64,000 bases of DNA from Hyphomicrobium_A sp044507625 (GTDB lineage Bacteria; Pseudomonadota; Alphaproteobacteria; Rhizobiales; Hyphomicrobiaceae): contig JBIQJE010000003.1 of the NCBI GenBank assembly GCA_044507625.1, forward strand, positions 270,236-334,235, given 5' to 3'. Below, one piece after another: positions 43,520 through 52,542 of the stretch. Made by a program: the position numbers and the translations under genes. The notes beneath the pieces were generated by a model. It did not search any database. It was not told the origin of the DNA and worked only from the letters and a program-made list of their open reading frames with translations. Numbering within the stretch: the first letter of the stretch is position 1; each line of letters opens with the position of its first letter.

Positions 43520-44866
43520 CTACCCAGGTGATCCACCGACCGCACTGGCATTCGCAGGATCCTCGATCCGATATGCCGTCGACACCCGTGTCCGCGGCTC
43601 TTTGACGATAATACCCTTCTCCCGCTCCATGTGCCGGACCGAGAGGTGCATCCACGTCAGCGCCGCGACGACAAGCAGGAAGAGCAGCATGAAGCAGCTC
43701 GTCGAAACGCCAATGAGATCGTTAAGCATGCCAAACGCGATCGGCAAGACGAAACCGCCAAGTCCGCCGATCATGCCCACAAGTCCGCCAACCGACCCGA
43801 CGTTGTCCGGATAGTAGACAGGGATATGCTTGTAAACGGCGGCTTTACCGAGGCTCATAAAGAAGCCGAGCACGAACACGATGATCGTGAAAGCCACGAC
43901 GCCGATCTCGAACTCGAAGGCGATCGGCCCCCGGATGCCGCGCACGACGTATTCGGTCGGCGGATACGACAGGATGAAAGTGCACGCGACCGAAACGAAG
44001 AACGTCCAATATAGCACGCGCCGCGCGCCATACTTATCGGATAGGTGCCCGCCGTATGCGCGGAAGATGCTCGCCGGCACGGAATACGCGGCGCCGATCA
44101 TGCCTGCCGTGCCGATATCGACGCCGTAGACGCTGATGAGATAGCGCGGCAGCCACAGCGCCAGCGCTACGAAGGCGCCGAAGACAAAAAAGTAGTACAG
44201 CCCGAAACGCCAAACCTGGAGGTTCTTGAGCGGCGCGAGTTCGAGCCATGCGCTCTTCGGCCTCTTGCCGCTCATCGCCCGCTCGCGCTGAACGGGATCT
44301 TCGCTGGTACCGAGCCAGAAGACGATGGCCATGATCGCGAGGGCGACGGCCCAAACCTGGGCCACACGCTCCCAGCCGTAGGCCACCAGCACGAACGGCG
44401 CCAGGAACTTGGTGACGGCGGCACCGACGTTGCCAGCGCCGAAAATGCCGAGCGCCGTTCCCTGCTTCTCGGGCGGATACCAGTGCGAAACGTAAGCGAC
44501 ACCGACGGCGAATGCGCCACCCGCGATCCCAACGCCCAGGGCGGCGACGAGCATCTGAGGATACGTCTTCGCATAGGTGAGAAGCCACGTCGCAATGGCA
44601 GCCGCGAGCATCACCAGCGCAAAGATGCGCCGCCCGCCGTATCGGTCCGCCCAGACGCCGAGCACGATGCGGATCAATGATCCGGTGAGAATGGGAGTGC
44701 CGACGAGCAGGCCGAACTGGGTCTCGTTGAGCCCGAGCCTATCCTTGATCTGGATGCCGATGATGGAGAATACGGTCCAAACCGCGAAGCAGGCGGTGAA
44801 CGACACCGTTGAAAGCCAAAGCGCGCGCGTTTGCCCGCGGACGGGCGCGCCAGATACGGTCGTCAT
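43520..44866 (-). CDS. narK: second nitrate/nitrite transporter NarK (convergent)
   Basis: 448-residue MFS protein with 12 helices, distinct from the copy at 34094. Signatures: LVGTPILTGSLIRIVLGVWADRYGGRR (helix 2 Arg and MFS loop), GIAGGAFAVGVAYVSHWYPP and SLGKAAVYKHIPVYYPDNVGS-type Gly/Asn motifs. It resembles NarK1-type proton/nitrate symporters. In Paracoccus the two NarK types are fused in one protein; here they are separate genes at opposite ends of the nar cluster. GGAGA lies before ATG 44866, and an FNR-like box sits 71 bases upstream. Confidence 0.92.
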   Translation of the reverse strand: MTTVSGAPVRGQTRALWLSTVSFTACFAVWTVFSIIGIQIKDRLGLNETQFGLLVGTPILTGSLIRIVLGVWADRYGGRRIFALVMLAAAIATWLLTYAKTYPQMLVAALGVGIAGGAFAVGVAYVSHWYPPEKQGTALGIFGAGNVGAAVTKFLAPFVLVAYGWERVAQVWAVALAIMAIVFWLGTSEDPVQRERAMSGKRPKSAWLELAPLKNLQVWRFGLYYFFVFGAFVALALWLPRYLISVYGVDIGTAGMIGAAYSVPASIFRAYGGHLSDKYGARRVLYWTFFVSVACTFILSYPPTEYVVRGIRGPIAFEFEIGVVAFTIIVFVLGFFMSLGKAAVYKHIPVYYPDNVGSVGGLVGMIGGLGGFVLPIAFGMLNDLIGVSTSCFMLLFLLVVAALTWMHLSVRHMEREKGIIVKEPRTRVSTAYRIEDPANASAVGGSPG

Positions 44867-44936
44867 GTGCGATCTCCGCTCTGTCTCGGCAGGATCCGAA
44901 CGACATCGAATATCCCACCGGCGAAGTTCGCCGACG

Positions 44937-44950
44937 TTGATCTACGTTAA
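44937..44950 (-). promoter_or_regulatory. FNR/NNR-like operator of the convergent narK
   Basis: TTGATCTACGTTAA on the plus strand (TTAACGTAGATCAA reading toward narK) has the same TTGA-N6-TTAA form as the box at 33946. It is 71 bases from the narK start, typical for class II/I FNR-type activation. Shared form suggests one anaerobic or NO/nitrite-responsive activator for both transporters. Confidence 0.55.
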
Positions 44951-45005
44951 ATTCGCCGGGAGCCCGCCTGCGGCGGGAAGACACGCGCCTGAAGCGCCGC
45001 ACCCC

Positions 45006-46034
45006 TCACCCGCGCGCCGTGCCATCGATGCGCGCCAGCGACAGCTTCGCCGCGTAGTTCAAGAACAGATAGCCCACCGCGAGGAAATCTTGGGCTGCGC
45101 TGACGAGGCGCGGCTGCAGAACGATGTCCCTGTTTTCAAGGCGGTCGATGAACCCTTCGCCCGCCGCGTCCCCCAATAGCTTGATGATATGCGCGCGCGA
45201 GGTTCCCGTGCGCCGCGCCAGCTCCGAAACCGAGGTCTCGACCGGCCTCTTCCCGCGCAGCGCTGCATCGTCGGCCGCGGCAAGCAGCGCCAAGACGACA
45301 AAAATTCCACCCGTGCGCTCACCGAACAGCCGCAGTCCCGGAACGAGATCGAGAATGCGCAGTCCCGCATAGAAATGGTCGGCCAGCACCCGCACCATCT
45401 GGGCAACGAACGCGTCGTCATCGAGCGCCGCAATGGCGCGCTGCGCCTCCGGCAGAAAGTGCGACGAGCCCTCCAGGTGAAAGCGCCAGCGCGTTCGTTG
45501 TGAAGCGATGAGCCGCACCGTCGGAACGAGAACCCGGCGTCGCCTGTCGTCCGGCGAAGGCGTTGCCCGCACGAAATCACCCAGCCGCATCAGCGCCAGC
45601 AGCGACCCGACGCGTGTGGGGCTGCACACGCCCATTTCCGAGCAGAGGCGTTTCAATCGCCCCGAGGTAAGCCCTGCATTCGGCACATCGTCGCGGAAAT
45701 GCAGATCGAGCGCCAGCAGCGCGACGATGAAGCGCCCGCGGTCGTTGATGATGAGATTGAGAAGCCGCTTGCCGTGAAAAGCCGCAACGAGCCGCGCGGA
45801 CGTCTCTTTCGCCGATGCGTCAAAGCCCGGCTGCGCGCACAACCACGCGCGCTTCGCCGGCGCGAGCGGTCCGCCTTCACGCGAAAGGGCCGCCACATCG
45901 ATGTCGGCATCGGGATCGGCGAGTGCCCCAGCGAGACCGTCACGTCCCCTGTGGCGCGAGCGATACGACTGAATTTCTACAGTTGAACTCAAGCGTCGTT
46001 CCGTTAGCGAAAGACAGGCAGCGCCGTAGGACAT
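45006..46034 (-). CDS. winged-helix (MarR-like) regulator divergent from the sulfatase
   Basis: About 342 residues; unrecognised as a whole. Two helix-turn-helix-like stretches can be seen: LTSGRLKRLCSEMGVCSPTRVGSLLALMRLGDF near the middle and VSELARRTGTSRAHIIKLLGDAAGEGFIDR near the C terminus, both ending in turns like MarR wings. No membrane or sensor domain. Start ATG 46034 is preferred over 46082, which would overlap the sulfatase start. Divergent from it by 47 bases, so it probably regulates it. Confidence 0.65.
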   Translation of the reverse strand: MSYGAACLSLTERRLSSTVEIQSYRSRHRGRDGLAGALADPDADIDVAALSREGGPLAPAKRAWLCAQPGFDASAKETSARLVAAFHGKRLLNLIINDRGRFIVALLALDLHFRDDVPNAGLTSGRLKRLCSEMGVCSPTRVGSLLALMRLGDFVRATPSPDDRRRRVLVPTVRLIASQRTRWRFHLEGSSHFLPEAQRAIAALDDDAFVAQMVRVLADHFYAGLRILDLVPGLRLFGERTGGIFVVLALLAAADDAALRGKRPVETSVSELARRTGTSRAHIIKLLGDAAGEGFIDRLENRDIVLQPRLVSAAQDFLAVGYLFLNYAAKLSLARIDGTARG

Positions 46035-46081
46035 TAGCCCGATTTCAGGCGCTGCAAGCGATTTTTGCTGGGGGAGTAGCA

Positions 46082-47989
46082 ATGACCGATACGCGCGACG
46101 TGGACCGGCGAACCGCCTTGAAGCTCGGCCTCGCCGGAGCCGCCGGCATTGCGGGCGGCCTGGAAGCGACCTCGACCGCCGAGGCGGCAGCCGCCGCGAA
46201 GAAACAAAACGGCGGCGCGCGACGGCCCAACATCCTGTTTTTACTCGTCGATGAGCAGCGCTACCCGACAGTCTACGAAAGCAAGGCGCTGCAGGAATTC
46301 CGTAAAACCCACCTGCCCGTGCAAAACGCGCTTGCCCAGAAAGGCATCAGCTTCGACCGGCACTACATCGCGTCCGTTGCCTGCGTGCCGAGCCGCACCT
46401 CGCTCTACACGGGCCACTATCCATCGCTGCACGGCGTCGCCAACACAGATGGTGCCGCCAAGGCCGCCGAGGACCCGGACATGCATTGGCTGCTGCCCGG
46501 CTCGGTCCCGACCATCGGCCACTATCTGCGCGAAGCGGGCTATCGCACCTATTGGAAGGGCAAGTGGCATGCCCACGAAGCCGATCTCCGTGTGCCCGGC
46601 ACCAGCCAGGTGGTCACCAGCTATGACGCCGATGGCTTCACCGATCCGGCAAAAGAGAACACCTACCTGAAGGCGAACGTGCTCGATCCGTTCGGCTTCG
46701 AAGGCTGGGTCGGTCCCGAGCCGCACGGCTCCGATCCCCTGCGCTCCGGTTCCTCCGCCGCCAAGGGCAAGCAGGGTCGCGATCCCGCCATCGCCGCCCA
46801 GGTCGTGAAACTGCTGCACGATCTCGACGCCGCGAAGGACGACACGCCGTGGTTCGTCATGGCGTCGTTCACGAACCCGCACGACATCGCGCTCTGGGGC
46901 TTCTTCACCAACCTCGCGGCAGCGGCGCAGAACCAGTACGACTTCAGCGTTCCCGATTATGTGCCCAAGGACGTCTTCGACAAGGCGATGTTCGCCAAAT
47001 CGCGCACCGAAAAGCTCGACAAGAAGCCTTCATGCCAGCAGTCCTATAAGGACGCCTACGGCCAGTTCATGCAGGCGAGCGCGGTGCGGCCCGACTATTA
47101 CCGCCTCTATTACAAGCTGCACGCCGACGTCGATAAGCACCTCGGCGAGGTGATGGATGCGCTGAAGGCTTCCCGCTTCCTCGACAACACCGTCGTCATC
47201 TTCACGTCCGACCACGGTGATCTGCTGGGCTCACACGGCGGTCTCTTCCAGAAGTGGTATATGGCCTACGAGGAAGCGCTGCGTGTGCCGCTCGTCATCG
47301 TCCCGCCGGGCGCGAGCCAAGCGCGCACCGTGCCCGTCCCCACAAGCCATATCGACCTTGCACCGACTATCCTCGGCCTCGCCGGGGTCGACGCCGAAGC
47401 CGTGCGCGCGAAAATCGCTCCCGGCTTCACCGATGCGCTCCCGCTCGTCGGCCGTGACCTGTCGCCCGTGATCCGCGGCGAAGCGGATGCGAAAACCGCC
47501 GCCGAGCCGGTCTACTTCATGAGTGACGATGACCCCAGCCGCGGCCTCGACCAGAAGAACTTCATCGGCCTCACGTATGATTCCGTCTCCCAGCCGAACC
47601 ACGTCGAGACGGTGATTGCCGAGATCGACGGCGCGATATGGAAGTATTCCCGCTACTTCGACCATCCGCGCTACTGGAGCACGCCGGGCACGCCCGGTGA
47701 TGACGGCGTACAGGATATGATCGTGAAGCCGCTGCGGCGCGAGGCAACGTCGGAGGGCAGCAATCACCGCCTTTACGAGCAGCGCGTAAAGACGTCGCCT
47801 GCGCCGGACGAGGTCGAGATGTACAACGTCACCGCCGATCCGATGGAGCTGCAGAACCTCGCCGGGAACGCCCAGTGGAAAGAACGCGAGGCGGCGCTGC
47901 GTCAGCTTCTTGCCGACGAGTGCGCCCGAAAGCGGCTGACACCGTCGAGCGGCACCGTGCCGGGCGAAACCGCCGTCCGTAAGATCTGA
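46082..47989 (+). CDS. Tat-exported sulfatase (type I, formylglycine)
   Basis: 635 residues. N terminus has a twin-arginine signal (DRRTALKLGLAGAAGIAGG), so it is exported folded. Alkaline-phosphatase superfamily: metal Asp in NILFLLVDEQR, formylglycine site VACVPSRTSLYTGHYPS with Cys101, GKWH-type motif KGKWHAHE, and TSDHGDLLGSHG. Needs the maturase FGE or an anSME to convert Cys101. Desulfates an organic sulfate ester (aryl, choline or polysaccharide); substrate not determinable. GGGGGAG precedes ATG 46082. Confidence 0.92.
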   Translation: MTDTRDVDRRTALKLGLAGAAGIAGGLEATSTAEAAAAAKKQNGGARRPNILFLLVDEQRYPTVYESKALQEFRKTHLPVQNALAQKGISFDRHYIASVACVPSRTSLYTGHYPSLHGVANTDGAAKAAEDPDMHWLLPGSVPTIGHYLREAGYRTYWKGKWHAHEADLRVPGTSQVVTSYDADGFTDPAKENTYLKANVLDPFGFEGWVGPEPHGSDPLRSGSSAAKGKQGRDPAIAAQVVKLLHDLDAAKDDTPWFVMASFTNPHDIALWGFFTNLAAAAQNQYDFSVPDYVPKDVFDKAMFAKSRTEKLDKKPSCQQSYKDAYGQFMQASAVRPDYYRLYYKLHADVDKHLGEVMDALKASRFLDNTVVIFTSDHGDLLGSHGGLFQKWYMAYEEALRVPLVIVPPGASQARTVPVPTSHIDLAPTILGLAGVDAEAVRAKIAPGFTDALPLVGRDLSPVIRGEADAKTAAEPVYFMSDDDPSRGLDQKNFIGLTYDSVSQPNHVETVIAEIDGAIWKYSRYFDHPRYWSTPGTPGDDGVQDMIVKPLRREATSEGSNHRLYEQRVKTSPAPDEVEMYNVTADPMELQNLAGNAQWKEREAALRQLLADECARKRLTPSSGTVPGETAVRKI

Positions 47990-48021
47990 CCCTCGCGCGT
48001 AATAGAGTACGCGATAGATCC

Positions 48022-48044
48022 GGGCTCGGCCTCAGGCCGAGCCC
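48022..48044. terminator. bidirectional stem-loop between convergent genes
   Basis: GGGCTCGGCC and GGCCGAGCCC form a perfect 10-bp stem with a three-base loop, lying between the sulfatase stop (47989) and the stop of the MFS gene (48078). There is only a short T-rich tail (TTCGTCT), so it may work from both sides with help of Rho. Confidence 0.65.
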
Positions 48045-48077
48045 TTCGTCTGCAACCGTAGAGCAGCGAAACTTCGC

Positions 48078-49322
48078 TCAGCGCCCCGAGCGGAAGAGCC
48101 CGCGCACGCCTTCCACCCAGAGAACGATGAAGAAGGAGCCGACGCCGAGAAAGACGAAACCGGCCGCCAGCGGAACGATCGAGCCGTCGAAGGCATGGCC
48201 GATCACCGCCGCTGCGATGGCGCCTGCCGCCGTCGACAGAAAACCCACCACCGACGATGCCATGCCGGCGTTGTCGCCCTGTGGCTCCATCGCGAGGGCG
48301 TTGAAATTCGGCGCCACGAGGCCGAACAGGAAGAACAGCACGCCCATCAGCAGCATGAACACCCACACGTTCGCCGCGCCGAGCAGCCCGGCAACAAGGA
48401 GTACGCTGGCAAGCACGATGAAGGCCGAGAGCGCCGCGTGGGAAACGAGCCGCATACCGAGCCGCTCCACCCAGCGCGCGTTGACGAGCGAAGCGGTGCC
48501 GATGGTGAGCGCGATGGCGCCGAACGCGACCGGGAAAGCCGCGCCGAGATCATAGACGTCGACGAAGATCTGCTGCGCGCTGGCGACATAGGCGAGGACG
48601 CAACCGAACGCAAAGCCTCCCGCGATTGCATAGCCCAGCGTCTGCGGCACCGTGAGCACCAGCCGCACGGAGCGGCTGAGCGACAGGGGCGAGCCGTTCA
48701 ACGGCGCCGATTCCGGCAGCCGGAGCGCCGCCCACAGTGTCACAAGCGCCCCCGAGACGAGCAGCAGATCGAACACGTTGCGCCACGTGCCGATGGCCAG
48801 CACACCCTGCCCCATGCTGGGCGCGATCACCGGAATGATGATGAACATCGCCATCGCGAACGACATCACGCGCGCCATCTGCCGCCCCGAGAAGCGGTCG
48901 CGCACGATGGCAATGGCGAGAACGCGCGGCGCGGCGGCTCCGAGGCCCTGGACGGCCCGCGCGATCAGCAGCGTTTCGAAGCCCGAAGCGAAGGACGCCG
49001 CCAGCGAGCCCACGATAAAAATACCCATGCCGATCATAAGAACGGGCCGACGGCCGTAGTCGTCCGACAGGCGCCCGTACGCGAGCTGCCCGATCGAGAA
49101 ACCCAGCATATAGATGATCACGATGCTCTGGCGCGCGTTGGGATCGGAAATGCCCAGCGCCTCGCCGATCTGCGGCAACGCCGGCAGCATCACGTCCACG
49201 GCCATCGCCGTAAGCGACATCATCACCGCAACGAGTGCGATGAATTCTGACACCGGCATCGGACTTGTCTGGAAGCTCTGCTGCGCGCCCTCGGCTATGG
49301 CGCGGTCGTCGGGTGGGTTCAT
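48078..49322 (-). CDS. MFS drug-resistance transporter, Bcr/CflA type
   Basis: 414 residues with 12 helices. Family marks are LTAMAVDVMLPALPQIGEALG in helix 1, the loop GRLSDDYGRRPVL, and motif C-like ARAVQGLGAAAPRVLAIAIVRDRF typical of the Bcr/CflA (DHA1) proton-driven exporters. Start 49322 excludes an unlikely upstream ATG at 49376. Substrate unknown. Convergent with the sulfatase. Confidence 0.88.
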   Translation of the reverse strand: MNPPDDRAIAEGAQQSFQTSPMPVSEFIALVAVMMSLTAMAVDVMLPALPQIGEALGISDPNARQSIVIIYMLGFSIGQLAYGRLSDDYGRRPVLMIGMGIFIVGSLAASFASGFETLLIARAVQGLGAAAPRVLAIAIVRDRFSGRQMARVMSFAMAMFIIIPVIAPSMGQGVLAIGTWRNVFDLLLVSGALVTLWAALRLPESAPLNGSPLSLSRSVRLVLTVPQTLGYAIAGGFAFGCVLAYVASAQQIFVDVYDLGAAFPVAFGAIALTIGTASLVNARWVERLGMRLVSHAALSAFIVLASVLLVAGLLGAANVWVFMLLMGVLFFLFGLVAPNFNALAMEPQGDNAGMASSVVGFLSTAAGAIAAAVIGHAFDGSIVPLAAGFVFLGVGSFFIVLWVEGVRGLFRSGR

Positions 49323-49628
49323 GCTCCACACTGCTTTCGTTGGCGCCGGGAGGGACGCTTGGGATAAGGCGCCCAATTAAGCGCCATCCCAGGCCAAATA
49401 GTGACTGCGATAGCGCCACGGAAGCGGACGCACTGCGACCTGCTGCCTCGAAGGGAAAGATTTTTCTCCTTCGCCGCGGACTAATCGCGTCGACCGCCGA
49501 ATTTTGTGGCGAATATCGGGGTACCCTGGCGACCGGGGAGCAACACATCCTCGGATATGCGTATTCCGAGGTCAAAAGTCCGCGCACGCCACAACGGCCT
49601 GCGGTATAGCAGAGAGCATTGCGATTAC

Positions 49629-51338
49629 ATGAAGATTCGGAGCCCCTTAGCCGTGCTCTACCGCCATTTCAGCACCCCCCATCATCCTCTCTTCAAGCCC
49701 TTGGATTTCCTTCCCCGCGCCATAGCCTTAGGCGCAGCGCTCGTCCTCATGGGCGCCATGGCGGGAACCGTCCAGCCGGCAGCGGCCCAGCAGGGCTTCG
49801 GCAATTTTTTCGGCTATCAAAATCCGCCTAAGCGCGCCGTGCGCAAAAAGCGCCCGCCCGCAGCGCCCGCACAGGCGGGCAGCGCGGCCGCAGCATCGAA
49901 GGCAACCGCCGCGAAGGCGGAGAAGGCCGGACCCAAAGGCGCCCTCACCGCCATCGTCTCGCTGCCCGATCAGCACATCAACGTCTACGACGCGACCGGC
50001 CGCATCGCCCATTCACGCGTCTCCACCGGCGTCGCGGGACACCGGACACCGTCCGGCGTTTTCAGCGTGATCGGTAAAAGCCGGCATCACCGCTCCAACA
50101 TCTATTCGGGCGCCCCCATGCCGTGGATGCAGCGCATCACGTGGTCGGGCATCGCCTTGCATGCCGGTGTCGTGCCCGGATATCCAGCCTCGCACGGTTG
50201 CATCCGCCTGCCCTACTCGTTCGCGCCGCAGCTCTACGGCCTCACCAAAATCGGCGCCCGCGTGATCGTCACCACGCGCGATGTCACGCCCGTCGACTTC
50301 TCCCACGCCTTGCTCCCGTTGCCGAAGATGCAGCCCGCGCCGGCCCATCAGCAGGAGGCCGCAGGCGAGACAGCCGTCAAGCTCGCGTCCGCGGACGCCG
50401 CGACCGCCAGCGACACCACGGCCGCTGCGGCGGGCCATGGCGACGAAGCCAGCGCGCCGAAGCTGCTCGACCCTATCGCCTACGCCGGCGCGCTCCGGCA
50501 ACGCGCCCTCGCCGACAAATCCGCAGCCGACGCAATGGCCAAGTCCGCCCTCGACGCCGCGCAGGCCGCAGGCGCTGAGGCGCGACAGGCAGCCGAGGCA
50601 GTGGAGACGGCCGAGACCGAGCTCAAAGCCGCAGAGACCAAGCTCGGCGACGTCACCGCACGTGCCGCCGGCGCGTCGGATCAGGCCGACGCAGGCGCTG
50701 CCACGCCCGACACAACCGCCTCGATCGCATCGGAAAAGTCCACCGCCGAGGCGGCTGTCGAGCAGGCGCGCGGCGCACTGTCCGCTGCACGCGAGCACGA
50801 GGCGGAGAAATCGAAAGCAGCCTTCGCCGCCGTCGAAGCCTGGAAACGCGCAGCGGAAACGGCCGAAGCCGCCGACGATCTCATCGCGGAAGCGACCCGC
50901 CGGCGCCAGCAGGTATCCGTGTTCGTCTCCAAGAAGGAGGGCCGCATCTTCATCCGCCAGGACTGGAAAGAGGTGTGGGATGCGCCCGTCACCATCCGCG
51001 ATCCCGAGCGTCCCCTCGGCACGCATGTCTACACGGCCGTCGATGTCGCCCCGGACGGCTCCAACGTCCATTGGACCGCCATCACGATGCCCCCAGAAGG
51101 CGCCGCTGCGCCGCGCCGCGGTAAGTCGAAGGGCAAAGATGCAGCTTCAGACGAAGCAGCTCAATCCAGCGCGGCGCCAGAAACCGCCGCGGGTGCGCTC
51201 GACCGTATCGAGCTTCCCGAGGAAGCGCGCGAGCGCATTTCGGAGCTGCTATGGACCGGCGGCTCGCTGATCGTCTCTGATCATCCGCGCAGCTACGAGA
51301 TGGGCGAATACACCGACTTCATCGTGCTCACGCGCTGA
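49629..51338 (+). CDS. L,D-transpeptidase (YkuD) with long Ala-rich region
   Basis: 569 residues. Signal/anchor helix (AIALGAALVLMGAMAGTVQ), basic Lys/Pro/Ala linker, then the YkuD catalytic domain (about residues 100-215) with IALHAGVVPGYPASHGCIRLP holding the catalytic His and Cys. A long Ala/Glu-rich predicted coiled coil (about 260-430) follows. The end (VSVFVSKKEGRIFIRQDW, APVTIRDPERPLGTH, IVSDHPRSYEMGEYTDFIV) looks like a second YkuD fold without Cys. Makes 3-3 crosslinks or tethers proteins in peptidoglycan. ATG 49629 chosen at the signal segment. Confidence 0.88.
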   Translation: MKIRSPLAVLYRHFSTPHHPLFKPLDFLPRAIALGAALVLMGAMAGTVQPAAAQQGFGNFFGYQNPPKRAVRKKRPPAAPAQAGSAAAASKATAAKAEKAGPKGALTAIVSLPDQHINVYDATGRIAHSRVSTGVAGHRTPSGVFSVIGKSRHHRSNIYSGAPMPWMQRITWSGIALHAGVVPGYPASHGCIRLPYSFAPQLYGLTKIGARVIVTTRDVTPVDFSHALLPLPKMQPAPAHQQEAAGETAVKLASADAATASDTTAAAAGHGDEASAPKLLDPIAYAGALRQRALADKSAADAMAKSALDAAQAAGAEARQAAEAVETAETELKAAETKLGDVTARAAGASDQADAGAATPDTTASIASEKSTAEAAVEQARGALSAAREHEAEKSKAAFAAVEAWKRAAETAEAADDLIAEATRRRQQVSVFVSKKEGRIFIRQDWKEVWDAPVTIRDPERPLGTHVYTAVDVAPDGSNVHWTAITMPPEGAAAPRRGKSKGKDAASDEAAQSSAAPETAAGALDRIELPEEARERISELLWTGGSLIVSDHPRSYEMGEYTDFIVLTR

Positions 51339-51563
51339 GCAAAACCCTCGCCGGGATAAGCGGAAGCCCGCCGCGGCCGCGCGACTTCTGATATATTCGA
51401 GCTGCGGCCCGTAACCGCACCTCGCGCGAACGCGCGGCTTCATACGTTCCGTACGCGCCATTGGTTACTTCGCATCGGGATTTCGCACTACGGAGGATAA
51501 CCGGCCGTTAGCGCTTGGCGGCCTACCTTTTAGGCACACTCGTAAGCAGCGTCGAGGCCACCC

Positions 51564-52439
51564 GTGCCGCCTTTCAGCAGACTACGTCGCGCGGGCCTCG
51601 CCGCGGAGGGCAACAACCTGCGCACCCAGGACCGCCGCCCCGAGTTCCCCGATTCCAGCATGCCGATGCTGGAAGCTCTGGTCTGCGAGGTGCACGCCGC
51701 CGCCCTGCTGACAGCCACCATCGCGAGCGTCATCAATGCGTTCAACCGTGGGTATTCCCCGCGCGGCGAGGCGGCCATCCGGCCGTATATCCCCGGCGAG
51801 CCCGCGATCATCTCCGTGCTGCGCAACGGCATGCTGGAGACCGACCTCAACGAGGACACCGTACGCCTCATCATCCAGTTCTTCGACGACCTCGCACCTG
51901 CTCGCCTCGCCATTGACCGCTACATCTCCGAGGCCAATGTGCTGGGCGAGGACCGCGCCGTCGCGCTGCACCTTCTGACCCTGTCGACGACCTGGCGCCG
52001 CGCCTGCCAGGACGCGCTGCTCGCCATCCGCCAGCTGCATTCCGACTTGCATCTCCTGCCGGCGCAGTATGTGAGCAACTCCAAGCTCCTCAACAATCTG
52101 CTGCAGGACGTCATCATAGGCGGCTCGCCCTGCCTCGACGCGAGCGGCGAGATCGCCCTTCCGGACCTTCCCCAGCGCCGGCAGTCCGCGCGCCGCACCG
52201 TCTGCCAGTCCTGCACCCTGACCTACAACAACCTCACCGCCCAGGCCTTCGTGCGCGACGTCTCGCCGGGCGGCTTCGGCCTCGAGCGCGTACCCCAGCT
52301 CGTGCCCAAGACCATGGTCGAGATCGAGCTGCCGAGCGGGCGGCGCTTCACCGGATCGGTCGCCTGGTGCAGCGGTACGTCGGCAGGTGTGCGCTTTACC
52401 CGCCCCCTGCTGCCCAACGACCCCCTCCTGACGGGCTGA
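51564..52439 (+). CDS. PilZ-domain protein
   Basis: 291 residues. The N-terminal 190 residues are helical and unrecognised. The C-terminal part is a PilZ domain: RRQSARRTVCQSC (the RxxxR c-di-GMP arm) and VRDVSPGGFGLERVP (the D/NxSxxG motif), followed by the barrel VEIELPSGRRFTGSVAWCSG. Both binding motifs are kept, so c-di-GMP binding is likely. It lies about 100 bases before the FIST/kinase pair on the same strand and may belong to the same signalling set. Confidence 0.82.
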   Translation: MPPFSRLRRAGLAAEGNNLRTQDRRPEFPDSSMPMLEALVCEVHAAALLTATIASVINAFNRGYSPRGEAAIRPYIPGEPAIISVLRNGMLETDLNEDTVRLIIQFFDDLAPARLAIDRYISEANVLGEDRAVALHLLTLSTTWRRACQDALLAIRQLHSDLHLLPAQYVSNSKLLNNLLQDVIIGGSPCLDASGEIALPDLPQRRQSARRTVCQSCTLTYNNLTAQAFVRDVSPGGFGLERVPQLVPKTMVEIELPSGRRFTGSVAWCSGTSAGVRFTRPLLPNDPLLTG

Positions 52440-52542
52440 TCCCCGGGCCGCGGACGCCCGGAACTGCGCCGATTTGCCGCCGCTGTGCGAGTGTGGCACG
52501 CTCCCGTCAGGCAGCGCCCGCGAGAAGGCGCAGCGGAGGATC

